From NCBI GenBank assembly GCA_027486655.1, contig JAIXOR010000070.1, positions 1 to 64,000 on the forward strand: a stretch of 64,000 nt of DNA. Reading direction: 5' to 3'. Position 1 is the first letter of the stretch. Every line of letters begins with the position of its first letter. The translations under genes and the position numbers were made by a program. The notes beneath the pieces were generated by a model. The model did not search any database and had not been told where the DNA came from. It was given only the letters and a program-made list of their open reading frames with translations. The DNA is from Verrucomicrobiaceae bacterium (GTDB taxonomy: Bacteria; Verrucomicrobiota; Verrucomicrobiia; Verrucomicrobiales; Akkermansiaceae). This document shows, one piece after another, positions 1-9,787 of this stretch.

Positions 1-108
1 GGGAAGTCGAGCCAAGGCCTGCAGGCACCGAAGCGGGATCTTTGGGGGGAAAATGTGCAATCACGGGCGCGGATCGGAAACGGTCCGCGCCCGCTTGATT
101 TCCGGGGC

Positions 109-1104
109 TCAGCGGGATGCCGGGGCGATGTGTTCCAGCATCCAGGCGGCGATTTCCGCATAGATCGGGAACGGGGTGACGAGCACGTCGTCATGGCCCG
201 CATCCGGGATGGAGACCCAGCGTTTCGCGGGGGCATGGGCGATGGAGTCGTAAAGGCGCTTGCCGGCTTCCTGCGGTGCCACCTTGTCGTCGGTGCCGTG
301 GGCGATTAGCGTGGGAATGGCCAGACGGGCTGTGTGCTGGATAGGGACGATTTGTGAAAGCGGGAGCTTCGTTTTGAACTGATAGACCGAAGCCGCCGCC
401 TCTGCGAGGGGTGGCCCGCACAGCTTGCCGAACCGTTGCCGGGACTGCCCGCGGATCACCTCGGGAAGCGAGTCGAAGCTGGCCACCACGACCAAGGCCT
501 GCCACGGCGCTTCCGGCATGGATGCGGCATGCATGGCGACCGAGCCGCCCATGGAAAGCCCCATCAAGCCGGCGGGTTGGGGAGGAAACCCGAAGCGGAG
601 CCCGGCTTCATGGAGGACCCGTGCCGGCAGGGATGCTTCGCGCACTCCATAGGTGGCCAGGGTTTCCGGGTGCTCGCCGTGGGCGGGCAGATCAGGGATC
701 ACGCATCGGAATCCGCATGCGCCGAATCGCTCCGCAATGGCGAGGTAGTCTTCCTTGCGCCCCTTTCGGCCGTGCAGCAGCACCAGAGTGGCGCGGATCT
801 GTCCGAAAGGCGGGAGCTTGATTCCCCGTGCCGAGAGGTCGCTGCGGATCTTCGCACCGCGATCCCCGGCCTGGTGGGAGGGCGAGGTTACGAGACAGGG
901 AGTGCCATCTTCCGCGGTGAAGCGATCGATCCGGAGCCCGTGGGTGGCCGGGTGATCGAGGAACTCCCGGTGGTAGTCCATGAGAGCCCGCCGCGGCGGG
1001 CTTGCGATTTCCGAACCCGCCCACCAGGCGATGGCGAGCGGGGCGATGATGGCGATGATGACCAAGGCCCACAGCATCCGGCGCCAGTGCTTGAGGAGGA
1101 TCAT
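109..1104 (-). CDS. alpha/beta hydrolase family protein, N-terminal TM/signal anchor
   Basis: ORF 331 aa; VLLHGRKGRKEDY, GLSMGGS nucleophile elbow, HGTDDKVAP and GHDD motifs. Confidence 0.85.
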   Translation of the reverse strand: MILLKHWRRMLWALVIIAIIAPLAIAWWAGSEIASPPRRALMDYHREFLDHPATHGLRIDRFTAEDGTPCLVTSPSHQAGDRGAKIRSDLSARGIKLPPFGQIRATLVLLHGRKGRKEDYLAIAERFGACGFRCVIPDLPAHGEHPETLATYGVREASLPARVLHEAGLRFGFPPQPAGLMGLSMGGSVAMHAASMPEAPWQALVVVASFDSLPEVIRGQSRQRFGKLCGPPLAEAAASVYQFKTKLPLSQIVPIQHTARLAIPTLIAHGTDDKVAPQEAGKRLYDSIAHAPAKRWVSIPDAGHDDVLVTPFPIYAEIAAWMLEHIAPASR

Positions 1105-1215
1105 CGGGAGTGGCGGGTGAATGGCATTGGGGGTGGGGCGGCCTCCACTCGGAGAATCCGCTCCACCCCCGTTTCCCTCTCCTGTCTGGAGATTGTGTTG
1201 CCGAGGACTACCGGG

Positions 1216-4200
1216 TTACGCATCCAGCCTGAGGGCTGCCTTCTGCGCGGCGGTCTTGGGTTCCTTGCCGGACTTGTTGTCGTCCGCGTTGGTGAGGCGC
1301 ATGCCGACGGGTTTCGAGACGCCGAATTCCTCCATGGTGACGCCATACATCACGTCGGCGCGGGCCATGGTGCGCTTGGAGTGGGTGACGATGATGAACT
1401 GGCTGTTGTCGATGAAACGATCGAGCACGCGGACGAAGCGGCCGATGTTCGATTCGTCGAGGGGGGCATCGAGTTCGTCGAGCACGCAGAAGGGGCTGGG
1501 TTTGATCATGTAGATCGAGAACAGCAGCGCGACTGCGGTCATGGAGCGCTCGCCACCGGAGAGCAGGGTGATGGACTGGAGTTTTTTGCCCGGGGGTTTG
1601 GCGATGACCTCGATGCCGGATTCGAGCGGATCGCTCTCGTCGAGCAGCGTGAGATCGGCCTGGCCTTTTTCGCCGAAGAGCTCCTTGAACATCTCCTGGA
1701 AGTTGATTTTGACCTGGGCAAAGGTCTCGGCGAAGAGGCGCTGGGTCTCGGTGTTGATGCGTTCGATGACCTCCAGCAGTTCGGCCTTGGACGAGACGAG
1801 GTCGTCGTGCTGGCCCTTGAGGAAGTTGTAACGTTCTTCGAGTTCCTCGAACTCCTCGATGGCGTCGAGGTTGACGGGGCCCATGGCATCGAGGCGGCGC
1901 TTGATGTCGGTGACGATGGATTCGACAAACTCCCAATCCGGTTCACCGGTCATTTCGCCGGGGATTTCGATGTCATCCTCGCTGGTGCCATCGACGACCA
2001 TGGTGGGCATTTCTTCGTCGGAGTCATCCGTCTGATCCGGGGAATCGGACTCGACGATGACCTGTTTTCCGCCGCGGGATTGCAGGGCTTTCTGCGAGGC
2101 GATGCTGGCGAGTAGGGCGTGCGCGTCCGGCTCGAAAGTGGAGAGGTCGATCTGATAGCGTTCCTGGATCGAGTTGGTGAGGCTTTCGAGGCGGAGTTCG
2201 AGTTTGGTGGCGGCGACTTCTTCGCGGCCTTTTTGTTCGGCGATCTTGGCGTGGTCGCGGCGGACTGCGGCGAGCTGGGTTTCCGCCACTTCGATGGCTT
2301 CCATCAGTTCGGCGCGGCCAGCGGATTTGGATTCGATTTCGCGCTGGAGGTCCTCCACTTCGAGGCGGTGGGTTTCGCATTCCTCGGCGAGGCGGGTGTT
2401 TTCGGCGATGGCGGCCTCGATGCGTTGGTTGAACGACTCGATTTCGGCTTCGCGGCGGATGGAGACCTCGCGGAGTTCCGAGAGGCGGGATTCCATGGGT
2501 TTCTGCTGTTCCTCGGCGGCTTGCTTGGCGCGGCGTTCCACGGCGAGTTCGGTGCGGAGTTCGTTGAGGATGGTGCTGAGTTCCTGCTCGCGGAGGACGG
2601 CGGAGTCCGCTTCGGATTGGAGACGGCGGTTTTCGTTTTCGAGGGCCTCAAGGCGATCGCGCGAGGCGGCGAGTTCCGACTCCATCTGCTCGCGGCCTTC
2701 GGCGGCGGCGCGCTCGCGATTTTCCAATTCGCCGCGTTCCCAGCGAACGTTTTCGACCTTGGTTTCGAAGTTCTCGACCTCGCGGGTAGCGAGGCTGAGT
2801 TGACCCTGGAGGGTGGAGAGCTCGACTTTCTGCCGTTGGAGGCGCTCGCGGGAGACCTCGACTTCCTCGCGGAGGCGTTCGAGTTGGGATTCGAGTTCGG
2901 TCACGCGGTTGCGAGCGGCTTCATCGGCCTCGGTGAGGGAGGCGACTTCGGCTTCGAGGGAGCGGGCCTCGTTTCGGAGTTCGAGAACCGAGGTGGTGCC
3001 CTCCTTGGAGGCTCCGCCGCGCAGCATGCCTTCGCCACTGAGCATCACACCGGCGAGGGTGACGAAAGTGACGCCCGGATGGTTCGGGCGGAGGCGGAGG
3101 GCGGTGGAGAGGTTGGGAACGATGAGCACGCGTTCGAGGAGGCGCTCGATCACGCCGGAGACGCGGCGGTCCGACTTGATGCGGTCGAGCGCCCATGCGG
3201 TGGCTCCTTCGGGCAGGGCTTCCATCTGGGTGCCGGACGCGTGGGGGACGAAGGTTTCGGGCAGGATCGCGGCGACGCCCAGTTCCTTTTCGGTGAGGCG
3301 CTCGATGACGGCTTCCGCCGCGGCTTGGTCTGCGACGAGCACGGCGTGCAGGTGGGTGCCGAGGGCGGCCTCGATGGCCCGCGCGCAGGTGTTTTCCGCC
3401 TCGATGAGCGAGGCGAGAGCACCGTGGATGGAGGGTTTGAACTTCTCCGGATCGCCAAGCCCCTGAAGCACGTTCTGGGTGCCTTTTTCAAATCCCTCGC
3501 CGCTTTCCACGAGTTGGCGGACGGCTTCGAAGCGTGCGGAGCGTTGGGCGAGGATCTTGTTGGACTCGATGGCCGCGGCGCGCGAGGCATCAAGGTCGCC
3601 GCGGGTGTGTTGCCAGGCGCGTTCGGCGCTTTGGAAGGCTTCCTCCAGATCGGCAAGTTGGGAGCCGGTGGCTTCGACCTGCTCGGCGATGTTGCGCTGC
3701 TCGGCGCGGAACTCCTCGAGCTCGAGGTTCAGGCGTTGTTCCTCATCGGCAAGCTGGCGGGCGCGTTCGCGAGTGCCTTCGAGCTGGGCGAGGGCGCTCT
3801 CGATCTTGGCCTGCATGGTGGCAATGACCGTCTGGGTGCGGTTCGCCTCGCCGCGAGTTTCGCGGAGGGCGGTCTCGATGCGCTCGCGTTCCTCACGGGT
3901 GCCTTTGGTGCGGTCTTCCTGCTCGGCGAGCTGGAGTTCCTTTTCGGCGATGAGGCGGTTGAGTTGGTCGAGTGCCTCGTTCGCGGCGATGAAGTCGAAC
4001 TCCTGCTGGGCCAGCTTTTCGCGGGTGGAGAAGATGTCCTCGTGGTTCTGGCGGATGCGGGATTCGAGTTCCGCCTTGCGCTCTTCGTTGAAGGCCATGC
4101 GGCCTTCCGCGGAGTTGAGCGCGTTTTTGTGTTCGTTGGAACGATGGCGGAGTTCCGCCAGTTCGCCCTCGAAGGCGCGGGCCGCGGCGCGTGCCTCGGT

Positions 4201-5007
4201 GACCGCTTCTTCCTTGGCGGGGAGCATCATTTCCAACTCGGTGTCGCGAACCTCAAGCCCGCGGATCGAGGTGAGCAGCTCGTCCCGCTCGGCGGTGAGC
4301 TCGACGAACTTTTTATGGCTCAGGTGGGTGTCCAAAACGCGGGTGTCCGCGGCAAGTGCCTGATAGCGGCGGGCCTTGGCGACCTGGCGTTTGAGCGAGT
4401 TCATCCGGCGTTCCTGTTCCGCCAGCACATCGGAAACACGGAGGAGGTTGGCCTCGGTGTATTCGAGCTTTCGCAGCGCTTCCTTCTTCTCGCGCTTGAA
4501 CTTGGTGATGCCCGCGGCCTCCTCGAACACCGCCCGGCGCTCCTCGGGTTTCGAGGAAAGAATCTGATCGATCTGGCCCTGGGCCATGATCGAGTAAGCG
4601 GTGCGGCCGATCCCGGTGTCCATGAGCATGTCATGGATGTCTTTGAGGCGGCAAAGCGTGTTGTTGATGCGATACTCCGAACGTCCGTCACGGAACACCC
4701 GGCGGGTGATCGAAACCTCGTTGTAGTCCACCTTCAGCGCCTCTTCGCAATCGGCCATGGTCAGCGTGACCTCCGCCATGCCGAGCGGCTTGCGTTTTTC
4801 CGTGCCGTTGAAAATGACGTCGGCCATCTCCCCGCCGCGAAGGGCCTTGGCGGAGGTTTCGCCGAGCACCCAGCGGATGGCGTCCACGACGTTGGACTTG
4901 CCGCAGCCGTTCGGGCCGACGATGCCGGTGACGCCTTTCGCGAATTCGAGCACGGTCTTGTCCGCGAAGGACTTGAAGCCGTGGATTTCCAAGGATTTGA
5001 GATACAT
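1216..5007 (-). CDS. smc: chromosome segregation protein SMC
   Basis: MYLKSLEIHGFKSFADKT, Walker A GPNGCGKSNVVDAIRWVLGE, long coiled coils, C-terminal LLSGGERSMTAVALLFSIYMIKPSPFCVLDELDAPLDE. Confidence 0.97.
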   Translation of the reverse strand: MYLKSLEIHGFKSFADKTVLEFAKGVTGIVGPNGCGKSNVVDAIRWVLGETSAKALRGGEMADVIFNGTEKRKPLGMAEVTLTMADCEEALKVDYNEVSITRRVFRDGRSEYRINNTLCRLKDIHDMLMDTGIGRTAYSIMAQGQIDQILSSKPEERRAVFEEAAGITKFKREKKEALRKLEYTEANLLRVSDVLAEQERRMNSLKRQVAKARRYQALAADTRVLDTHLSHKKFVELTAERDELLTSIRGLEVRDTELEMMLPAKEEAVTEARAAARAFEGELAELRHRSNEHKNALNSAEGRMAFNEERKAELESRIRQNHEDIFSTREKLAQQEFDFIAANEALDQLNRLIAEKELQLAEQEDRTKGTREERERIETALRETRGEANRTQTVIATMQAKIESALAQLEGTRERARQLADEEQRLNLELEEFRAEQRNIAEQVEATGSQLADLEEAFQSAERAWQHTRGDLDASRAAAIESNKILAQRSARFEAVRQLVESGEGFEKGTQNVLQGLGDPEKFKPSIHGALASLIEAENTCARAIEAALGTHLHAVLVADQAAAEAVIERLTEKELGVAAILPETFVPHASGTQMEALPEGATAWALDRIKSDRRVSGVIERLLERVLIVPNLSTALRLRPNHPGVTFVTLAGVMLSGEGMLRGGASKEGTTSVLELRNEARSLEAEVASLTEADEAARNRVTELESQLERLREEVEVSRERLQRQKVELSTLQGQLSLATREVENFETKVENVRWERGELENRERAAAEGREQMESELAASRDRLEALENENRRLQSEADSAVLREQELSTILNELRTELAVERRAKQAAEEQQKPMESRLSELREVSIRREAEIESFNQRIEAAIAENTRLAEECETHRLEVEDLQREIESKSAGRAELMEAIEVAETQLAAVRRDHAKIAEQKGREEVAATKLELRLESLTNSIQERYQIDLSTFEPDAHALLASIASQKALQSRGGKQVIVESDSPDQTDDSDEEMPTMVVDGTSEDDIEIPGEMTGEPDWEFVESIVTDIKRRLDAMGPVNLDAIEEFEELEERYNFLKGQHDDLVSSKAELLEVIERINTETQRLFAETFAQVKINFQEMFKELFGEKGQADLTLLDESDPLESGIEVIAKPPGKKLQSITLLSGGERSMTAVALLFSIYMIKPSPFCVLDELDAPLDESNIGRFVRVLDRFIDNSQFIIVTHSKRTMARADVMYGVTMEEFGVSKPVGMRLTNADDNKSGKEPKTAAQKAALRLDA

Positions 5008-5334
5008 GCAGACAGGTGGTTAGGGGTTCCGCCCGAGAGGGAAACGGGCAAGGGAGATCCTAATCCGGGAATCCTTCGCTGCAACGAATCTGCCAAAACC
5101 CAACTAGATGTGGTGTGGAAAACGCATCAAAACCACAAGATACTGAGTTTTGTGAAAATTTGGATTTCCGAAGGATTCTGCAAGGCACCTCGTCATGGCT
5201 CAATAAATGCTTGGTTCCCGACGACCGGAGAAGCAAGCTCCGGCGCGTGCGGCCAGGACACGCCAGCGGGATCGTCCTCCTGTGGCGGCCTGCCCCCACG
5301 GCTTGTCCTGTTTCCAGCTAACCCGTTGATCCTT

Positions 5335-6564
5335 ATGTCTCAAAAGAAAAAGATTGGCATCCTCACGGCAGGCGGTCTCGCCCCCTGCCTCTCCTCTGCG
5401 GTCGGAGCCCTGATCGAGCGCTACACGGCGGTGGACCCCGAAATCGAAATCCGCTGCTACGTTGGCGGTTACAAGGGACTCCTGCTCGGCGAAAGCATCG
5501 TCGTGACCCCGGAGATCCGCGAACGCGCATCGAAACTGCATCTTTTCGGCGGCAGCCCGATCGGCAACAGCCGGGTGAAGCTCACCAACGTCAAGGACTG
5601 CGTGAAGCGCGGGCTGGTCAAGGAGGGCGAGGATCCCCAGAAGGTCGCCGCCGATCAACTGGTCAAGGACGGCATCACCGTGCTGCACACCATCGGAGGA
5701 GATGACACCAACACCGCTGCGGCGGATCTGGCGAAGTTCCTGGGGGAGAACCAGTATGGACTCCAGGTGATCGGTCTTCCGAAAACCATCGACAACGACG
5801 TGTTTCCGATCCGCCAGAGCCTGGGGGCCTGGACGGCGGCCGAGCAGGGTGCTGTGTTTTTCCAGAATGTGGTTTCAGAGCACAACGCGAATCCTCGCAT
5901 GCTCATCGTCCATGAGGTGATGGGGCGGAACTGCGGCTGGCTCACTGCGGCCACCGCCGCGAAGTACCGCGAGCTCATCGATCGCGACGACTGGGTGCCC
6001 GGCATCGGCCTGAGCAAGGAGCGGCGGGACGTGCACGGCATCTACATTCCCGAGATGGAGATCGACCTTCAGGAAGAGGCCGCCCGTCTGCGCGCCGTGA
6101 TGGACCGTCACGATTGCGTGAACATCTTCATCAGCGAAGGCGCCGGCGTGGAAAGCATCGTGGCCGAGATGGAGGCCAAAGGGCAGGAAGTTCCGCGCGA
6201 CGCCTTCGGCCATGTGAAACTGGATGCGGTGAACCCCGGCAAATGGTTCGGCAGCCAGTTCGCCGAGATGCTTGGTGCGGAAAAGGTGCTGGTTCAGAAG
6301 AGCGGCTACTTCGCCCGTGCGGCGGCGGCCAATGCAGAGGACATCGCATTGATCAAGCGTTGCGCCGACCACGCGGTGGACTGCGCCTTCAACGGCGGCA
6401 TCGGCGTGGTGGGAGAAGACGAGGACCAGGGGAACGAACTCCGCGCCATCGAGTTTGAACGCATCAAGGGCGGCAAGCCCTTCGATATCGATGTGGACTG
6501 GTTTGTGAAGCTGCTGGCCGCAATCGGTCAGAAGAAGGGCGCACGCCTTCACGTCGAGCACTGA
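5335..6564 (+). CDS. pfp: pyrophosphate-dependent 6-phosphofructokinase
   Basis: MSQKKKIGILTAGGLAPCLSSAVGAL..., GGDDTNTAAADLA, GLPKTIDND motif; start at ATG 5335 inside the longer ORF 2119..6564. Confidence 0.93.
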   Translation: MSQKKKIGILTAGGLAPCLSSAVGALIERYTAVDPEIEIRCYVGGYKGLLLGESIVVTPEIRERASKLHLFGGSPIGNSRVKLTNVKDCVKRGLVKEGEDPQKVAADQLVKDGITVLHTIGGDDTNTAAADLAKFLGENQYGLQVIGLPKTIDNDVFPIRQSLGAWTAAEQGAVFFQNVVSEHNANPRMLIVHEVMGRNCGWLTAATAAKYRELIDRDDWVPGIGLSKERRDVHGIYIPEMEIDLQEEAARLRAVMDRHDCVNIFISEGAGVESIVAEMEAKGQEVPRDAFGHVKLDAVNPGKWFGSQFAEMLGAEKVLVQKSGYFARAAAANAEDIALIKRCADHAVDCAFNGGIGVVGEDEDQGNELRAIEFERIKGGKPFDIDVDWFVKLLAAIGQKKGARLHVEH

Positions 6565-6638
6565 GGCCCGCTGCGAACCGTCATCGCCACGGGGCCGGGC
6601 TTGAATGAGCACCGGTCACGTGGCGGTCCCGCTTGGTT

Positions 6639-8186
6639 TCAGCGTGAGAAGGTATCCTCGGCAGGAGTCTGGCCGAGGGTGACCTTTGCCCCGCCATTGG
6701 CGGCGAGGTGCGTCAGGCAGTGATAGACATCCTCCGGGTCCGCGTCGGTGCCGGCGATCTGTCCGGCGGTCCTGGCTTCGGCAGTGAGTTGACCGCGCAC
6801 GGTTGTTAGAAGGTCGAGGAACACTCCGGCGGCCTTCTTGCCGGCCTCGACTCCCGGCTGGTGATACGCGTTGATGTTCACCAACGAGGCGTAGAACGAA
6901 ACCGCACGTTCAAAGAGCGCGATGAGCAGACCGAGCTGGAACGGCGTGACCTCGGGGATGGAAATCGTGAGCGATTTGCGGCCTGCGGCATGCAGCGCCT
7001 TGCGGGTGCCGCGCATGAAGCCTTGCAGATAGTCCGCGGTGGTGGTGCCGGGATCGACCTCGATGCTGGCTCCCTCCCGGCCCTTGCGGACTTCGATGAA
7101 AGCGGCGAAGAAGTTGTTCACGCCGTCGCGGAGCTGCTGGATGTAGGCGTGCTGGTCGGTGGAACCCTTGTTTCCGTAAACCGCGAGACCCTGGTTCACC
7201 ACCTTGCCATCGAGGTCGAGTTCCTTGCCCAGCGACTCCATGATGAGCTGCTGGAGATACTTCGAGAAAAGCACGAGCGAGTCCTTGTAGGGCAGCACGA
7301 CCATGTCCTTCTCGCCCTTGCCGTTCGACCCGTGATGCCAGGCGAGTGCGAGTTGCATCGCGGCATTCGTTTTCAATTCGGCCTTTCGGGTTTCCACGTC
7401 CATCGCCGCGGCTCCGGCCAGCAGTTCATCGATGTCGATGCCCTGCAGGGCCGCAGGCACCAGCCCGACGGTGGAAAGCACCGAGGTGCGGCCACCCACC
7501 CAATCCTCCATCGGGAAGCGCGCGATGAATCCTTGCGCAGAGGCGAACTGATCCAGCTTCGATCCCGTGCCGGTGACGGCGACCGTGTGTTTGCCGAAAT
7601 CCAGGCCTGCCTTTTCCCAGGCGGCCTTAGCTTCGAGCATGCCATTGCGGGTTTCCGGAGTGCCGCCGGATTTGGAAATCACGAGCACGAGTGTCTTGTC
7701 GAGCCCCGCGGGTTTGAGCTTCTCGATCACGGCATCCATCCCGGCGGGGTCGGTGTTGTCGAAGAAGAAGATGGGTAGCTTGGCCCCTTGGCCGATGGCT
7801 TCGGCGACGAGTTGCGGGCCCAGCGCCGAGCCGCCGATGCCGATGAGCAGGAGTTGTTGGAAATTTCCGTTAGGGGATTTCACCTCGCCGGAGTGCACCT
7901 TCGCCGCAAAGGCCTTGAGGTCGGCGAGCGGGCCGGTGATGGCTTGTTTCAACTCCGGAGTGGGCGCGAGATCGGCATTTCTCAACCAATAGTGACCGAC
8001 CATGCGGCCTTCATCCGGATTGGCGATGGCACCGCCTTCCAGTGCCTGGATATCCGCGAAGGCCTTCTGGATCCTGCCGTCCATCTTGCTGTAAAACTCC
8101 AGCTCGATATCCATCAGGGACAGATCGAGCGAAAAGCCGAATTGCGGATAGCGGACGAGCGATTGATTGTAGGTTTGCCAGGACAT
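6639..8186 (-). CDS. pgi: glucose-6-phosphate isomerase
   Basis: [19 protein letters not shown]...; [42 protein letters not shown]; start refined to ATG at 8186. Confidence 0.93.
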   Translation of the reverse strand: MSWQTYNQSLVRYPQFGFSLDLSLMDIELEFYSKMDGRIQKAFADIQALEGGAIANPDEGRMVGHYWLRNADLAPTPELKQAITGPLADLKAFAAKVHSGEVKSPNGNFQQLLLIGIGGSALGPQLVAEAIGQGAKLPIFFFDNTDPAGMDAVIEKLKPAGLDKTLVLVISKSGGTPETRNGMLEAKAAWEKAGLDFGKHTVAVTGTGSKLDQFASAQGFIARFPMEDWVGGRTSVLSTVGLVPAALQGIDIDELLAGAAAMDVETRKAELKTNAAMQLALAWHHGSNGKGEKDMVVLPYKDSLVLFSKYLQQLIMESLGKELDLDGKVVNQGLAVYGNKGSTDQHAYIQQLRDGVNNFFAAFIEVRKGREGASIEVDPGTTTADYLQGFMRGTRKALHAAGRKSLTISIPEVTPFQLGLLIALFERAVSFYASLVNINAYHQPGVEAGKKAAGVFLDLLTTVRGQLTAEARTAGQIAGTDADPEDVYHCLTHLAANGGAKVTLGQTPAEDTFSR

Positions 8187-8191
8187 GGGAA

Positions 8192-8716
8192 TCAGTAGGT
8201 GAGAATGGAATGCACGGGGTGGGGGATGAGTTTGTTCCGGCCTGCGAGGAAGGAAAGTTCGATGAGGACGGAGATGCCGACGAGGTTGGCACCGAGTTCG
8301 TCGAGAAGTTTGACGGCGGCGGCCGCGGTGCCGCCGGTGGCTAACAGATCGTCCACCAGCAGGACGGATTCGCCGGGTTGGACGGCGTCCTCGTGGAGCT
8401 CGACGATGGACTCGCCGTATTCGAGTGCGTAGGCGGTCTGGCGGGTCTTCCATGGGAGCTTGCCTTTCTTGCGAACGGGCACAAAGCCCACGCCAAGCCG
8501 GTCCGCCACGGCGGAGGCGAAGATGAAACCCCGGGCATCGATGCCGACGACCTTGTCGATCCTGGCCCCCCCCGCGGTTTCGCAGAGGAGCGTGACGGAT
8601 TCACGGAACAATTTCCCGTCGGCAAGGATCGGGGTGATGTCCTTGAAGACGATGCCGGGCTTCGGGAAATCAACAACATCGCGGATGGCGGCGCGGAGGG
8701 AATCGGTCGCTGACAT
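8192..8716 (-). CDS. apt: adenine phosphoribosyltransferase
   Basis: [55 protein letters not shown] loop. Confidence 0.95.
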   Translation of the reverse strand: MSATDSLRAAIRDVVDFPKPGIVFKDITPILADGKLFRESVTLLCETAGGARIDKVVGIDARGFIFASAVADRLGVGFVPVRKKGKLPWKTRQTAYALEYGESIVELHEDAVQPGESVLLVDDLLATGGTAAAAVKLLDELGANLVGISVLIELSFLAGRNKLIPHPVHSILTY

Positions 8717-8817
8717 GGTGGGAGCAGGCTAAGCGCCCGCGGGCCGGATTGGAAATGCGAATTCAACCCGATGTCGCCAAACGCATGAATTCCGCAAATG
8801 GATGAACCATGCAGCGG

Positions 8818-8910
8818 TCATGCATCCAACCGGTGCTGCGCGGCGACAATGCCGGCATTGGCAGCGGTAATCCCATGATCCGCCGCAAAACGGGGCCAAT
8901 TGGCGACAGA
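8818..8910 (-). pseudogene. candidate remnant of the HipA C-terminus (out of frame with the N-terminal remnant)
   Basis: Minus-strand reading SVANWPRFAADHGITAANAGIVAAQHRLDA* directly downstream of the truncated HipA N-terminal ORF; W..FA...G pattern resembles HipA C-termini. Confidence 0.45.
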
Positions 8911-8915
8911 TTACT

Positions 8916-9332
8916 TCACTTGTCCGATGACTTCCGCAGGGGTGGAAATGTCGTGCTGCTGTTGAAATCGTCCGGGTCCATCGATGGCCGGAACGCGAGT
9001 GCTCCCATTTTCCGGTCGCCCTGGCAGGCGAGTTTGCGAAGGGCTGTCACCTTGCTCCACGGGATGCCCCTCGACTCGAAATGGCGCTGCATCAGACGCT
9101 CGCCCCACCAATCGGGCAAGGTGTCCTGAAACAATCCATACAGCCCCCCGAATTCCGGGGTGGGCGTGCTCACCGCGCCGCGGGTGGAATTCGGCAGGTA
9201 GATGGGCGAAAGCTCGCGCGGGCCAATGGTCCATCCGGGATCGTATTCGAAAAACACGACGCCGCGCTCGTTCTGATAGAGCTGGCCTATCCGTTGTGCG
9301 TCGTTTCCGGCCCAATGCACCTCAAGCTCCAT
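8916..9332 (-). pseudogene. HipA-like toxin kinase, N-terminal domain only (truncated)
   Basis: MELEVHWAGNDAQRIGQLYQNERGVVFFEYDPGW...LYGLFQDTLPDWWGERLMQR...LACQGDRKMGALAFRP matches HipA N-terminal domain; stops before the kinase domain. Confidence 0.7.
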
Positions 9333-9657
9333 CACCCGCTCCTTTCTTCTTCCGGCGCGGGGCGCGTTGGCGCTCGGCGCGTTTGAGGGCTTCGATCGAC
9401 TCGGCGCTCGTCGTATCGGCGAAAAGGTTGCGGATTTCCCCATCCACGCCGAGGACGATGCTGATGCGGATCAGCCGCTGGAACGAACCCTGGCCCTTTG
9501 CTTCCATCAGTTTGAGGGTGGAAACAGCCACCCCGGAGCGCTCCGCCAGTTCCTCCTGAGTCCAACCCTTGGCCAGACGGAACGAGCGCAAACGGTGCCC
9601 TACATTCCGCGCGAGCGTCACCGGATTCCGCTGAGTAAAGGCCGATTTCTTGTCCAT
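9322..9657 (-). CDS. XRE-family HTH transcriptional regulator (HipB-like antitoxin)
   Basis: LARNVGHRLRSFRLAKGWTQEELAERSGVAVSTLKLMEAKGQ HTH; overlaps the hipA-like start; ATG 9657 preferred over the TTG at 9666 used by the ORF track. Confidence 0.8.
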   Translation of the reverse strand: MDKKSAFTQRNPVTLARNVGHRLRSFRLAKGWTQEELAERSGVAVSTLKLMEAKGQGSFQRLIRISIVLGVDGEIRNLFADTTSAESIEALKRAERQRAPRRKKKGAGDGA

Positions 9658-9665
9658 CAGCGGCA

Positions 9666-9699
9666 ATTTTAGCCTTTAAGAGACAAAATGGCAACTCTT
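9666..9699 (-). promoter_or_regulatory. candidate sigma70-like promoter (TTGCCA-N17-TAAAAT) with overlapping AAGAG-N12-CTCTT operator for the hipB-like gene
   Basis: Read on the minus strand: -35 at 9694..9689, -10 at 9671..9666; inverted repeat 9678..9682 / 9695..9699. Confidence 0.45.
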
Positions 9700-9787
9700 G
9701 AAATGAGGAAGCCGGTCCCTGGAAATCGGGCCTGTGGCTCATTCGCCTTCCCGGATCCGGGTGGAAATTAGCCAAACATGCTCCGAA

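Noticed and set aside
436-2115. 559-aa plus-strand ORF
   Set aside because: Antisense to the hydrolase and smc; composition is typical of high-GC shadow ORFs and no motif was found.
5069-5178. 10-bp inverted repeat GAATCCTTCG / CGAAGGATTC separated by 90 bp in the smc-pfp intergenic region
   Set aside because: Arms are short and far apart; likely coincidental without conservation data.
2119-5334. N-terminal two-thirds of the 1481-aa plus-strand ORF 2119..6564
   Set aside because: This part is antisense to smc (Phe/Gly/Glu/Leu-rich mirror of Glu/Arg codons). The real gene in this frame is pfp starting at 5335.
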